From: an uncultured Burkholderiales bacterium
GTDB taxonomy: Bacteria > Pseudomonadota > Gammaproteobacteria > Burkholderiales > Burkholderiaceae
Length of the DNA: 64,000 bases
Direction of reading: 5' to 3'
Assembly: GCA_937891045.1 (NCBI GenBank)
Contig: CALBEV010000155.1
Location: 1 to 64,000, forward strand
The notes beneath the pieces are model-generated. The model was not told the origin of the DNA, did not search any database, and saw nothing but the letters and a program-made list of their open reading frames with translations. Below, one piece after another: positions 39,678-48,283 of the stretch. The first letter of the stretch is position 1, and every line of letters starts with the position of its first letter. The position numbers and the translations under genes were made by a program.

Positions 39678-41105
39678 ATGAACGCACCCAGCACCGTCCA
39701 GCACCTGATGCCCACCATCGCCCAACGCGAGGTGCCGCAAGCCTTGCTGGACGCTTTGAAGCAGCACTTTGGCGAGCGCTGTTCCACCGCCTTGGTGGTG
39801 CGCGAACAGCATGGCCGTGACGAGTCCGCCTACACCACGGTGCCCCCGCCCGCAGCGGTGGTGTTTGCTGAAAGCACGGCCGATGTATCTAAAGCGGTGG
39901 CCCTGGCCGCAGCGCACGATGTGCCGGTGATTCCCTTTGGTGTCGGCTCTTCTTTGGAAGGCCATTTGCTGGCGGTGCAAGGCGGCATCAGCATCGACGT
40001 GTCCCGCATGAACAAGGTGTTGGCCATCAACGCTGAAGACCTGACCGTGACCGTGCAACCCGGCGTCACGCGGAAACAACTCAACGAAGAGATCAAAAGC
40101 ACGGGCTTGTTTTTCCCGATCGACCCCGGTGCAGACGCCAGCATTGGCGGCATGAGCGCGACCCGCGCCAGCGGCACGAACGCGGTGCGCTACGGCACCA
40201 TGCGTGAAAACGTGCTGGGTCTGGAAGTAGTCACCGCCAGCGGTGAAGTGATTCGCACCGGCACCCGCGCCCGCAAGTCCTCGGCGGGTTACGACCTGAC
40301 GCGTTTGATGGTGGGCAGCGAAGGCACCTTGGGCGTGATCACCGAAGTCACGTTGAAGCTCTACCCACTGCCTGAAGCGGTGTCGGCGGCCACCTGCTCC
40401 TTCCCCAGCATCGAAGCGGCGGTGCGCACCACGATTCAAATCATCCAAATGGGCATCCCGATTGCCCGCGTGGAATTGATCGATGCGAACGCGGTGCGCA
40501 TGGTGAACAACTACTCCAAATTGGGCCTGCCCGAACAACCCATGCTGCTGATGGAGTTCCACGGCTCACCCGCCAGCGTGAAAGAGCAGGCCGAAACCGT
40601 GCAAGAGATTGCCGCCGACCATGCGGGCCATGCGTTTGAATGGGCCACCACGCCCGAGGAACGCACCCGCTTGTGGACCGCGCGGCACAACACCTACTTT
40701 GCCGGTATCCAAAGCCGCCCGGGTTGCCGCGCCATCAGCACCGACACCTGTGTGCCCATCTCGCGCTTGGCCGATTGCTTGCTCGATTCAGTGGCCGAAG
40801 TCGACGCCTCGGGCATCCCGTATTTCCTGGTCGGCCACGTGGGCGATGGCAATTTCCACTTTGGTTATTTGATCGACCCCGACAGCGCAGAAGAACGCGC
40901 CACCGCCGAGGAACTCAACCACAAGTTGGTGGCACGTGCCCTGGCTTTGGAAGGCACCTGCACCGGCGAGCACGGCATTGGTTTGCACAAAATGGATTTC
41001 TTGGTCGCCGAAACCGGCGCGGGCGCCGTGAACATGATGCGCAGCATCAAACACGCCTTGGACCCAAAGAACATCATGAACCCCGGCAAAGTGTTCTTGT
41101 ACTAA
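39678..41105 (+). CDS. dld: FAD-binding D-lactate dehydrogenase (cytochrome type)
   Basis: Flavoprotein of the GlcD/LDHD family that oxidises a D-2-hydroxyacid and passes electrons to the respiratory chain. The 475 residues have the PCMH FAD fold (VIPFGVGSSLEGHLLAVQGG, FPIDPGADASIGGMSATRAS, then GTNAVRYGTMRENVLGLEVV) and the FAD-oxidase C-domain with YFLVGHVGDGNFHFGYLID and the terminal GTCTGEHGIGLHKMDFL and NPGKVF. The details match the D-lactate dehydrogenase branch (as in mitochondrial LDHD) more than GlcD. GlcD is nevertheless the main alternative, since glcE and glcF elsewhere in the window lack their partner. Confidence 0.83.
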   Translation: MNAPSTVQHLMPTIAQREVPQALLDALKQHFGERCSTALVVREQHGRDESAYTTVPPPAAVVFAESTADVSKAVALAAAHDVPVIPFGVGSSLEGHLLAVQGGISIDVSRMNKVLAINAEDLTVTVQPGVTRKQLNEEIKSTGLFFPIDPGADASIGGMSATRASGTNAVRYGTMRENVLGLEVVTASGEVIRTGTRARKSSAGYDLTRLMVGSEGTLGVITEVTLKLYPLPEAVSAATCSFPSIEAAVRTTIQIIQMGIPIARVELIDANAVRMVNNYSKLGLPEQPMLLMEFHGSPASVKEQAETVQEIAADHAGHAFEWATTPEERTRLWTARHNTYFAGIQSRPGCRAISTDTCVPISRLADCLLDSVAEVDASGIPYFLVGHVGDGNFHFGYLIDPDSAEERATAEELNHKLVARALALEGTCTGEHGIGLHKMDFLVAETGAGAVNMMRSIKHALDPKNIMNPGKVFLY

Positions 41106-41139
41106 ACCGCTCGCGCTACAACCAGCCGACCCCAGCCAA

Positions 41140-41163
41140 GGTCGCTGGCGTAGCGAACGTTGC
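41140..41163. repeat. Fragment related to repeat element E3
   Basis: GGTCG-CTGGCGTAGCGAACGTTGC differs from 48334-48357 inside element E3 only by moving one G, and shares the exact 16-mer GCGTAGCGAACGTTGC. It sits in the 71-bp gap between the convergent D-lactate dehydrogenase and livF genes. The 5' part can fold back on CCAGCCGACC at 41121-41130. Probably a remnant of the same repeat family; chance similarity is not excluded. Confidence 0.4.
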
Positions 41164-41176
41164 CGCGTATCAAAGC

Positions 41177-41818
41177 TCACGCACCATTGGCACCGCGTTC
41201 AATCACCACCGTGCTGTCAAGCAAACCACTCGAGTGGTTCAAGTCGGACTGCGAAATCAGCACCGACAAATCAGCGCCCTTGAGTTGGTGCAGCACCTCA
41301 GAAATACGCATGGACAAGGCCGGTGCCACGCCTTCAAAGGGCTCGTCCAACAACAACAAACGCGTGCCCACCGCCAAAGCCCGGCCCAGCGCCACCAATT
41401 TTTGCTGACCGCCCGAGAGCAACAAGGCACGACGCTGCGCCATGTCTTGCAGCTCGGGCAGCACTTGGTAGACAAAGTTCATGCGCTCTTGCAGCTGCAA
41501 GGTTTTGCTGACCCATAAAGGGATGAGCATGTTTTCTTCGACCGTGAGCTCGGGCACCAAGCCACGGTCTTCCGGCATGTAGCCGATGCCCAAACCAGCG
41601 CGGGCCTCGGGCGGCAAGGCGCTCAACGGTTGGCCATCAAAATGAATTTGCCCTTGGCGCAACGGCAAGTGCCCCATGATGCTGCGCAGGGTGCTGGTTT
41701 TGCCCGCGCCATTGCGCCCGACCAAACCCACCATGTGGCCGGTGGGCACTTGCATGGAAAAGCCACGCAGCACTTGGGCCGAGGCAATGTCCACATGCAG
41801 ATCTTGCAACTCAAGCAT
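41177..41818 (-). CDS. livF: Branched-chain amino acid-type ABC transporter ATPase LivF
   Basis: One of the two cytoplasmic ATPases of the HAAT-type importer encoded at 41-46 kb. The 213 residues contain Walker A GLVGRNGAGKTSTLRSIMG near residue 30, the ABC signature LLLSGGQQKLVALGRAL (SGGQQ), and Walker B RLLLLDEPFEGVAP. It is about 20 residues shorter than usual LivF at the C-terminus. The ATG at 41818 is used; it overlaps the end of livG by 8 bp. Confidence 0.9.
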   Translation of the reverse strand: MLELQDLHVDIASAQVLRGFSMQVPTGHMVGLVGRNGAGKTSTLRSIMGHLPLRQGQIHFDGQPLSALPPEARAGLGIGYMPEDRGLVPELTVEENMLIPLWVSKTLQLQERMNFVYQVLPELQDMAQRRALLLSGGQQKLVALGRALAVGTRLLLLDEPFEGVAPALSMRISEVLHQLKGADLSVLISQSDLNHSSGLLDSTVVIERGANGA

Positions 41819-42560
41819 CGCGTTCACCTGTGACGTAACGGCGCACATCGGCATTGGCCAGCGCCACCGCGGGCACATCGTCGGCAATGATGCGGCCACT
41901 GTAAAAAGCAATCACGCGTTGGCAGTATCGGCTGACGATGTCCATGTCGTGCTCGACAAACAAGGCGGTGAGGGCTTGACCCTCCAGGGCCTGCATCACC
42001 GTGTCCATCATTGGAAACTTTTCTTCGGCCGCCACACCGCTGGTGGGCTCGTCCAGCAACAAGAGTTTGGGCGAGCCCATCATGGCCAACGCAATGTCCA
42101 CCAACTTGCGCACACCGCCTGGCAACTCGGCCACCAAGCGATGGCGATGTATCAGCAAATTGAAGCGTTGCAACACGGCCTCGGCGCGATCGCGTGAGGC
42201 CGCGCTGTGCGCGGGCCGCCACCAAGAGAGTTGGTTGTCGTGCGTGGTTTGCGCGACCAACATGTTGTCCAGCACACTCATGCTGGCGTAAAGCTGTGGG
42301 ATTTGAAACGACCGCGCCACACCCAAGCGGGTGATGTCGCGCGGCGTCATGCCAATGATGTTTTGCCCATCCAAGGCAATTTGTCCGGCGTCGGGTTGGA
42401 TGTAGCCGGTGATCATGTTCACAAAGGTGGTTTTGCCCGCGCCGTTGCTGCCAATCAGGCTGATGCGTTCACCCGCTTGGATGTTGATGTCCAGGTCTTG
42501 GGCCGCGACCACCGCACCAAACTTTTTTTGCACGCCTTGTGCACTCAGCAGCCAGCTCAT
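41811..42560 (-). CDS. livG: Branched-chain amino acid-type ABC transporter ATPase LivG
   Basis: Second ATPase of the importer, 249 residues: Walker A SLIGSNGAGKTTFVNMITGY near residue 36, a signature region ELPGGVRKLVDIALAMMG (degenerate, PGGVR for SGGQQ, as is common in LivG), and Walker B KLLLLDEPTSGVAAEEK. The LivG-typical NIIGMTPRDITRLGVARSFQ insert is present. The start MSWLLSAQGVQKKFG overlaps the livM stop by 4 bp; the open frame continues far upstream into livM but is not used. Confidence 0.9.
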   Translation of the reverse strand: MSWLLSAQGVQKKFGAVVAAQDLDINIQAGERISLIGSNGAGKTTFVNMITGYIQPDAGQIALDGQNIIGMTPRDITRLGVARSFQIPQLYASMSVLDNMLVAQTTHDNQLSWWRPAHSAASRDRAEAVLQRFNLLIHRHRLVAELPGGVRKLVDIALAMMGSPKLLLLDEPTSGVAAEEKFPMMDTVMQALEGQALTALFVEHDMDIVSRYCQRVIAFYSGRIIADDVPAVALANADVRRYVTGERDA

Positions 42561-43495
42561 GACGCGTCCTCCGGCGATTTGCTGCGCCACAGCGAGCCCA
42601 GGCCTTGCGGCAAAAAGCGAATCACCAAGAGCAAAAACAAACCGAGTGCGAACTGCCAGGTGGTGGGGAAATAAGCGCTGGAAAACGAGCGCACCACCTC
42701 CAACACCGCCGACGACAACATGACGGCCAAGACACTGTGGCTGCCCGCCAAGATGGCGACAAACACATACTCGCCCGAGGTGGTCCAGTAGCTGAAGTTG
42801 GGGTCGATGTGGCCCAGCGCCATCACCGCCAACGCGCCGCCCATGCCCGCCAAAAACGCGGCCACGACAAAATTGATGGCCATGGTTTGCGCTACCGACC
42901 CGCCCATGTACTCGACCCGCAATTCGTTGTCGCGGATGGCGCGTGTGACCAAGCCCCGCGTGGAGGCGAAAAACACCTTCGCCCAAACCAGCGACACGGC
43001 AGCAAAACACAGGGTGACCGCCAGCAAGGTGTAGCTGACCGCCGCATCCGGGAGCGCTTGACCCAGCAACGTGACGCGGCCCATGTTGATGCCATCGGAG
43101 CCGCCCAAGGATTCTGTTTTCACCAAAATGCCATAACCGACCATGGAGAGCGCCAAGGTGAGCATGGAGAAAAAGATGCCACGGTACCGCGCCAACAAGG
43201 GCGCAAACGGGGCAGTGATCAGCATGGCGCAGACACCCCCCAACAAGGGCAACAGCAGCGCGTCGGTCCATTGGAAATGCTCAAACACCAAGGCCGCGGT
43301 GTAGCCGCCCAAAGCCGCCATCAGGCCTTGACCAAAGGCCACGACACCGCCGCGCATCAAGATGACCAAGCCCAGCGACACCAAGCCATTGGCCATCGCC
43401 ATGGTCAACATGAACTGCAGCCACTTGGGCAGGAAAAAACCTGCGCCCAAACAGCCGAGCAAGACCACCAATGCAGTGAACAAGAGTTTGCCCAT
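42557..43495 (-). CDS. livM: Branched-chain amino acid-type ABC permease LivM
   Basis: A 312-residue inner-membrane permease with eight to ten hydrophobic segments. The LivM family stretch RAIRDNELRVEYMGGSVAQT sits in the coupling loop, followed by KINFV-like helices (MAINFVVAAFLAGMGGALAV) and SGEYVFVAILAGSHSVLAVM. It is encoded 3 bp after livH and overlaps livG by 4 bp (ATGA). Confidence 0.9.
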   Translation of the reverse strand: MGKLLFTALVVLLGCLGAGFFLPKWLQFMLTMAMANGLVSLGLVILMRGGVVAFGQGLMAALGGYTAALVFEHFQWTDALLLPLLGGVCAMLITAPFAPLLARYRGIFFSMLTLALSMVGYGILVKTESLGGSDGINMGRVTLLGQALPDAAVSYTLLAVTLCFAAVSLVWAKVFFASTRGLVTRAIRDNELRVEYMGGSVAQTMAINFVVAAFLAGMGGALAVMALGHIDPNFSYWTTSGEYVFVAILAGSHSVLAVMLSSAVLEVVRSFSSAYFPTTWQFALGLFLLLVIRFLPQGLGSLWRSKSPEDAS

Positions 43496-43498
43496 GGC

Positions 43499-44395
43499 TT
43501 AAATCTTTCGGGCTTGGATGCGCTGGAACAAGCCTTCTGGTCTGAACATCAAGACCAGTGCCATGACCACATAGACCGAAAACAACTCGGCCACTGGCAT
43601 CAGGTGCACCGCCATGGCGCGGGCCAAGCCGACAATGAGCGCACCAATGGCCGCGCCTTCGATGCTGCCCAAGCCGCCGATGATGACCACCGCAAACGAG
43701 ATGATGATGACGCCGACCGATACGCCCGGTTGCACCGAGATCATGGGCGCGGTGAACGCGCCGCCGAGTGCGGCCAAAAAGATGCCAATGGCGAAGGCCA
43801 CCATGTAAACACGCGACACCTTGATACCCATGCTGGAGGCGATTTCGGGGCTGTGGATCACGGCGGTCACGATCTTGCCAAAACGGGTGCGGTTCAAGCC
43901 CCACCAGACCAGGCCACCGACCAACACCGCCAAGGCCACCAGCAGCAGGTCGTAACCCACATAGCTTTGGCTGCCCATGTCGATGTTGCCAAACAGGGCA
44001 TAGGGTTCGGACACGTAGTAGGGGTTGGCGCCCCAAATCAGTTTGGTGATGTCTTCCAACATCAGGAACATGGCGTAGGTGACCAGCACCAACAGCACTT
44101 CATCCCGGCCGTAAAAAAACCGCAGCAAGCCGCGCTCGGTGAGGGGTGCGACCAAAGCAGCCAACACCACCGCGGCCAACAACATGGCCAGCAAGGAGAA
44201 ATACGGCGGCAGGTTCCAGTCGGTGGCCAAGGCCACGGCTGAAGCGGCCATATAGGCCCCCAGCGCGTAAAAACTGCCGTGGGCGATGTTCAAAATTTTG
44301 AGCACGCCAAACACCAGCGTGAGGCCCAAAGCCACGATGAACAGCCAGGAGGCATAGCTCAGGCCATCCACCAAAATCGTCAATGCCAGTTGCAT
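43499..44395 (-). CDS. livH: Branched-chain amino acid-type ABC permease LivH
   Basis: A 298-residue permease partner of LivM. Family features: the N-terminal ILVDGLSYASWLFIVALGLT, LVFGVLKILNIAHGSFYALG (the LivH hallmark N-x-AHG), AVIHSPEIASSMGIKVSRVY in the coupling loop, and the C-terminal VMALVLMFRPEGLFQRIQAR. It follows the binding-protein gene after 30 bp. Confidence 0.92.
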   Translation of the reverse strand: MQLALTILVDGLSYASWLFIVALGLTLVFGVLKILNIAHGSFYALGAYMAASAVALATDWNLPPYFSLLAMLLAAVVLAALVAPLTERGLLRFFYGRDEVLLVLVTYAMFLMLEDITKLIWGANPYYVSEPYALFGNIDMGSQSYVGYDLLLVALAVLVGGLVWWGLNRTRFGKIVTAVIHSPEIASSMGIKVSRVYMVAFAIGIFLAALGGAFTAPMISVQPGVSVGVIIISFAVVIIGGLGSIEGAAIGALIVGLARAMAVHLMPVAELFSVYVVMALVLMFRPEGLFQRIQARKI

Positions 44396-44425
44396 AAAGA
44401 GATGATCAGTTGGAGATGTGGCTGC

Positions 44426-45727
44426 TTATTTGCACTTGGCACCGGCAAAACCCGACTTCAACCAGTCTTCGGATTTCACATTCAGCGGCGGGTTCACGCA
44501 TTCCGCGTCAAAGCGTTGGATGTCTTCGAGCAGGACCATTTTTTTCTGTTCATTCCATTTGGTGCGGCCAATCGCCGCGTCTTGGATGGCTTGTTGGCCA
44601 TTGGAGAGCGCCATGCGGATTTTGCCGGCCGGTGACATCCATTCGCTGCCACGCAAAGAAGCAGCCAGCATTTCGGTGCTGGGCTTTTTACCGTTGTTTT
44701 GCGCCATGGCTTTTTCAGCGGCGAGCTTCAAGCCCATGAGGGCTTGCGCCATGCGGTAGGGGGCTTGCACCGGGTAGACGTTGTAGGCCTTGCTGTAGGT
44801 GTCCCACCACCAGGTGTTCAGGGGTGAAGGTGGGGCCATCAAACCATAAGCACCGCGCGCACCCAAGATAGTGCCGTCGGGCATTTTCTGTCCCAGGCCG
44901 GGCAACACATGGTCACCGGCGCTCAACACGACTTGCGATTTTTTGAACAAGCCGCGTGGCCCGGCTTGCAAGATGAAGGCTTGCAAGTCGCCACCCCACA
45001 AACTGGAGTGGGTCAGGTCTGCCGGTTTGGACATGAGGGCTGAAATTTCGGTGCCGTATTGGCCCGCGCCAAACTTGGGCAACTGGTCCACCCCGGACTT
45101 GGCGTCCGGATAGAGATTGGCCATGGACAAAATAAAGTCTTTGCGGGAGTCTTGACCCCAAGCGTAGTCTTGGTTGATCAGGTTGAAGTTTTTCACTGGC
45201 ACTTTGCGGGCTTTCAAGTACCGCGCCAAGGCCACGTTGTCCATGGTGGCATGGGCCGCCGTGCGAAACACATAGCGAAAGTTGTTGTCTTCGAAAATAC
45301 GCGGTGTGCCGCAGTCATAGAGGATGAGGAATTTTTTCAGCCCTTCAGCCACGGGGGCCACCGCCAAGCAGTCGCCCGAGCCCACATAGCCGACCACCAC
45401 ATCCACTTTCTCGCGCTCATACAAGTTGCGCAACTCTTGCACTTGTTTGGTCGCACCACCGGCCTCGTCCACATACACGACTTCGATGGGCATGCCGCCA
45501 ATGCCTGGCTTGTTGTAGGGGGCGGGCGCCTGGCCTTTGTTGAAGGCTTCGATCAAGACCTTGGCACCGTTGACCGCAGGAATGCCAAAACTCTCTGCCG
45601 CTTGGCCCGATAAAAAGCTGACGATACCGATCTTGAAGGTTTCTTGGGCGTGGCCCACGCTGCCCATGAGGCCCAAGGCCAGCACGGCGGCGCTGTGACG
45701 CCAAAAACGACGAGCGGGAAAGTTCAT
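44426..45727 (-). CDS. ABC transporter substrate-binding protein (LivK/amide-urea type)
   Basis: Periplasmic binding protein of the operon, 433 residues with a signal peptide (RRFWRHSAAVLALGLMGSVG, cleaved after GHAQ). The mature protein begins ETFKIGIVSFLSGQAAESFG, a type I periplasmic fold of the Peripla_BP_6 class. Segments IPAVNGAKVLIEAFNKGQAP and YVGSGDCLAVAPVAEGLKKF line up with the effector cleft. The ligand is not evident; HAAT-family receptors bind branched-chain amino acids, amides, urea or aromatic acids. First gene of the five-gene operon. A 113-bp gap separates it from parB upstream. Confidence 0.88.
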   Translation of the reverse strand: MNFPARRFWRHSAAVLALGLMGSVGHAQETFKIGIVSFLSGQAAESFGIPAVNGAKVLIEAFNKGQAPAPYNKPGIGGMPIEVVYVDEAGGATKQVQELRNLYEREKVDVVVGYVGSGDCLAVAPVAEGLKKFLILYDCGTPRIFEDNNFRYVFRTAAHATMDNVALARYLKARKVPVKNFNLINQDYAWGQDSRKDFILSMANLYPDAKSGVDQLPKFGAGQYGTEISALMSKPADLTHSSLWGGDLQAFILQAGPRGLFKKSQVVLSAGDHVLPGLGQKMPDGTILGARGAYGLMAPPSPLNTWWWDTYSKAYNVYPVQAPYRMAQALMGLKLAAEKAMAQNNGKKPSTEMLAASLRGSEWMSPAGKIRMALSNGQQAIQDAAIGRTKWNEQKKMVLLEDIQRFDAECVNPPLNVKSEDWLKSGFAGAKCK

Positions 45728-45840
45728 GAAAAAAGCTCCTGAATAGCGATGGTCTGGTGCAAATGGTTGGCTGGCAAGCCGCCAACTTTACAAGCTGTAA
45801 GGATACCCCGCGCCGCCTGCGGGCTTGGGCGGTGTAAACA

Positions 45841-46752
45841 CTAGCCGCGCAATTTCTCGATCAAGCCATTCAAGGCGTCGAGCGAACCAAAGTCGATGGC
45901 GATCTCGCCCATCTGCTCCACGCGGCCATTGCGCTTGACTTGTTTTTTCACACGGATTTCCACTTGGGCGGTCAGCAAGTCGGACAACTCTTCTTCCAAA
46001 CGTTTCAAGTCGCGGGCTTTTTCTTTTTTGGGTTTTTGCGTCACCAATGAAAAATCGGCGCCGATTTTTTTCACCAAACTTTCGGCCTCGCGCACCGACA
46101 TTTTTTTCGCCGCGATTTGGTTCGCCGCGGTGATTTGCGCGGCCCGGTCCAGGCTCAGCAAGGCGCGTGCATGGCCCATGTCGAGGTCGCCCGCCATCAG
46201 CATGGTTTGCACCGGCTCGGCCAAGTTCAAGAGGCGCAGCAAATTGCTAGCGGCACTGCGCGAGCGGCCCACCGACTGCGCGGCTTGTTCGTGGGTCAGG
46301 CCAAATTCTTTGATCAGGCGCTGCATGCCCTGCGCTTCTTCCAGCGGGTTCAGGTCTTCGCGCTGCATGTTTTCAATCAGCGCCATGGCGGCGGCCGCTT
46401 GGTCGGGCACGTCGCGCACCAGCACCGGCACCTCGCTCAAACCGGCGAGTTTGGAGGCACGGAAACGCCGCTCGCCCGCGATGATTTCGTACTTGCCAGC
46501 GTTCTCGCCGCTGGCCAACAGGCGCACCAGAATGGGTTGCATCACGCCTTGCGCCTTGATGCTTTCGGCCAGTTCGTACAACGCGCCCTCGTCCATGCGG
46601 GTGCGCGGCTGGTAGATACCGGCCACCATTTGGTCCAGGTTCAAGGTGGCAGGAGGGCGTTCACTCTCGGCCAATTGCACAGATTCATTGGCTGTGGGGC
46701 CAAGCAATGCTTCCAGGCCGCGGCCCAAGCCTTTGATTTTTTTGGTTGCCAT
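45841..46752 (-). CDS. parB: Chromosome partitioning protein ParB
   Basis: CTP-dependent DNA clamp that loads at parS and spreads to organise the origin region. The 303 residues include the N-terminal KIKGLGRGLEALLG, the CTP-binding domain with ANAGKYEIIAGERRFRASK (GERRFRA motif), the helix-turn-helix region FGLTHEQAAQSVGRSRSAAS and the C-terminal dimerisation domain. Three perfect parS sites lie 1.5-3.1 kb upstream. It starts 33 bp after parA. Confidence 0.97.
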   Translation of the reverse strand: MATKKIKGLGRGLEALLGPTANESVQLAESERPPATLNLDQMVAGIYQPRTRMDEGALYELAESIKAQGVMQPILVRLLASGENAGKYEIIAGERRFRASKLAGLSEVPVLVRDVPDQAAAAMALIENMQREDLNPLEEAQGMQRLIKEFGLTHEQAAQSVGRSRSAASNLLRLLNLAEPVQTMLMAGDLDMGHARALLSLDRAAQITAANQIAAKKMSVREAESLVKKIGADFSLVTQKPKKEKARDLKRLEEELSDLLTAQVEIRVKKQVKRNGRVEQMGEIAIDFGSLDALNGLIEKLRG

Positions 46753-46785
46753 GGGGTTCTCTTCAAAGCGGCTCAGCCGCTGTCA

Positions 46786-47583
46786 TTAAAAGTTTTTGAA
46801 TCGTTCGGTGAGTTCTTTGGCGAAGTCGATGAAGGCCTGGCTGCCTTTGGCGGCCGGATCAAACACCACGCCGGGCAAACCGTAGCTGGGCGCTTCGGCC
46901 AAACGCACGTTGCGGGGAATCAGGGTGTTGAACACCTTGTCGCCAAAGTGGGACTTCAATTGGTCGCTCACCTGTTGTTGCAAGGTGATGCGCGGGTCGA
47001 ACATGACGCGCAACAAGCCAATGATTTTCAGGTCGTTGTTCAGGTTGGCGTGCACCTGTTTGATGGTGTTGACCAAGTCGGTCAGGCCTTCCAAGGCGAA
47101 ATACTCGCACTGCATCGGCACGATCACGCCATGCGCTGCGCACAGGCCGTTCAAGGTCAGCATGGAGAGCGACGGCGGGCAATCGATCAGCACCACGTCG
47201 TAATCGTTGTTCACTTTGGCCAGCGCCACTTTCAAACGTTTTTCGCGCAACTCCAGGTTCACCAACTCGACCTCGGCACCGGCCAAATCCCGGTTCGCAC
47301 CCAGCACATGGTAGGTAGGCAGACCCGGCTTGGCAGCGGCTTCGCCCCACACACTGGGGGTACGGGCCTGCGCGATGTCGGTCTCACCCAGCAGCACGTC
47401 ATAAACCGAGTGCTTGAGTTGGCGCTTGTCCACGCCCGAGCCCATGGTGGCATTGCCCTGCGGGTCCAGGTCGACCATCAAGACGCGCTGGCCGATGGCG
47501 GCCAAGGCTGCGGCCAGGTTGATGGTGGTGGTGGTTTTGCCGACCCCACCTTTTTGATTGGCGACACAAAAGATTTTCGTCAT
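46786..47583 (-). CDS. parA: Chromosome partitioning ATPase ParA (Soj)
   Basis: A 265-residue deviant Walker ATPase that moves ParB-bound origins over the nucleoid. The signature VANQKGGVGKTTTTINLAAA is at residues 7-26 (deviant Walker A KGGVGKTT), with the A' motif VLMVDLDPQGNATMGSGVD and Walker B DVVLIDCPPSLSML. It starts 6 bp after the LysE-type gene and precedes parB. Confidence 0.97.
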   Translation of the reverse strand: MTKIFCVANQKGGVGKTTTTINLAAALAAIGQRVLMVDLDPQGNATMGSGVDKRQLKHSVYDVLLGETDIAQARTPSVWGEAAAKPGLPTYHVLGANRDLAGAEVELVNLELREKRLKVALAKVNNDYDVVLIDCPPSLSMLTLNGLCAAHGVIVPMQCEYFALEGLTDLVNTIKQVHANLNNDLKIIGLLRVMFDPRITLQQQVSDQLKSHFGDKVFNTLIPRNVRLAEAPSYGLPGVVFDPAAKGSQAFIDFAKELTERFKNF

Positions 47584-47589
47584 GTTTGT

Positions 47590-48204
47590 TTACTTCTGAA
47601 AAATGAGACGCAGGCCAAAGCCGACCAAGACCACGCCAGCGAGTTTTTGCAACCACGGCCCGAGCCAGGGATGCCGCTGCATGCGGCTACGCAAACGGCT
47701 GGCCAACAGGGTGAGCACCAGGCTGTACAAAAAAGTGAGTGTGGCGATGGTGACGGCCATGACACCAAAGGTCAGCAACGTGGGCGGTTGCTGGCTGTCG
47801 ACAAACAGCGGAAAAAACGCCATGTAAAACACGATCGCTTTGGGGTTGAGCAAGGTGATGAAAAACGATTGGCGGAAAAACCGGCCCGAGGACATGTCCA
47901 AGAGCGGCGCGTCGCCTGGTTTGGCGGTGACCATGCGCACGCCCAGGTAGGCTAAATAGAGGGCGCCCAGCCACTGGATCACGCCGAACCACATCGGGCT
48001 GGCCAACAGCAGCGCCGACAAACCCGCGACCGCCGCCCACATCAGCACCTGGTCACCGGCCATGATGCCCAAGGCCGCCACCAGCCCGCCACGCAGCCCG
48101 GCTTGCGCGGTCGAGGTCAGCAAGGCCAGGTTGCCGGGGCCGGGGATCGCCAAAAAGAGAATGACTGCGCCGACGAAGGTCGGGTAGTCGGAAATGCCAA
48201 ACAT
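47590..48204 (-). CDS. LysE/RhtB family translocator
   Basis: A 204-residue amino acid or metabolite exporter with six predicted helices. Characteristic: the start SDYPTFVGAVILFLAIPGPG (the P-G-P loop of RhtB-type exporters), TAQAGLRGGLVAALGIMAGD, and FITLLNPKAIVFYMAFFPLF. The exported substrate is unknown. The ATG at 48204 begins the family N-terminus; the frame is open upstream to the edge of element E3 (through parS), but that part is not conserved. Sits between rsmG and parA, 6 bp before parA, and may be cotranscribed with parAB. Confidence 0.88.
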   Translation of the reverse strand: MFGISDYPTFVGAVILFLAIPGPGNLALLTSTAQAGLRGGLVAALGIMAGDQVLMWAAVAGLSALLLASPMWFGVIQWLGALYLAYLGVRMVTAKPGDAPLLDMSSGRFFRQSFFITLLNPKAIVFYMAFFPLFVDSQQPPTLLTFGVMAVTIATLTFLYSLVLTLLASRLRSRMQRHPWLGPWLQKLAGVVLVGFGLRLIFQK

Positions 48205-48261
48205 GGGGGCCTTGTGGTGTGCAGGGGGAGCAAAGTGTAACTGCGGCGGCTGTCGGCGGGC

Positions 48262-48277
48262 TGTTTCACGTGAAACA
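48262..48277. other. parS site 1 (intergenic)
   Basis: A perfect 16-bp palindrome TGTTTCACGTGAAACA, the canonical ParB binding site, in the gap between rsmG and the LysE-type gene. It ends only 6 bp before the left end of repeat element E3. Confidence 0.96.
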
Positions 48278-48283
48278 TCTGCC

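Noticed and set aside
39678..41105. Calling this gene glcD to complete the glcE-glcF set
   Set aside because: Motif details follow the LDHD-type D-lactate dehydrogenase, and it is 17 kb from glcEF with its own leader; kept as an alternative only.
42605..44242. A 545-codon plus-strand frame opposite livM and livH
   Set aside because: Extremely rich in His, Gln, Asp and Arg, the antisense image of membrane helices; no start signal.
46117..47955. A 612-codon plus-strand frame across parB, parA and part of the LysE-type gene
   Set aside because: It spans three well-supported genes on the other strand, has His/Gln/Val-rich composition and no domain.
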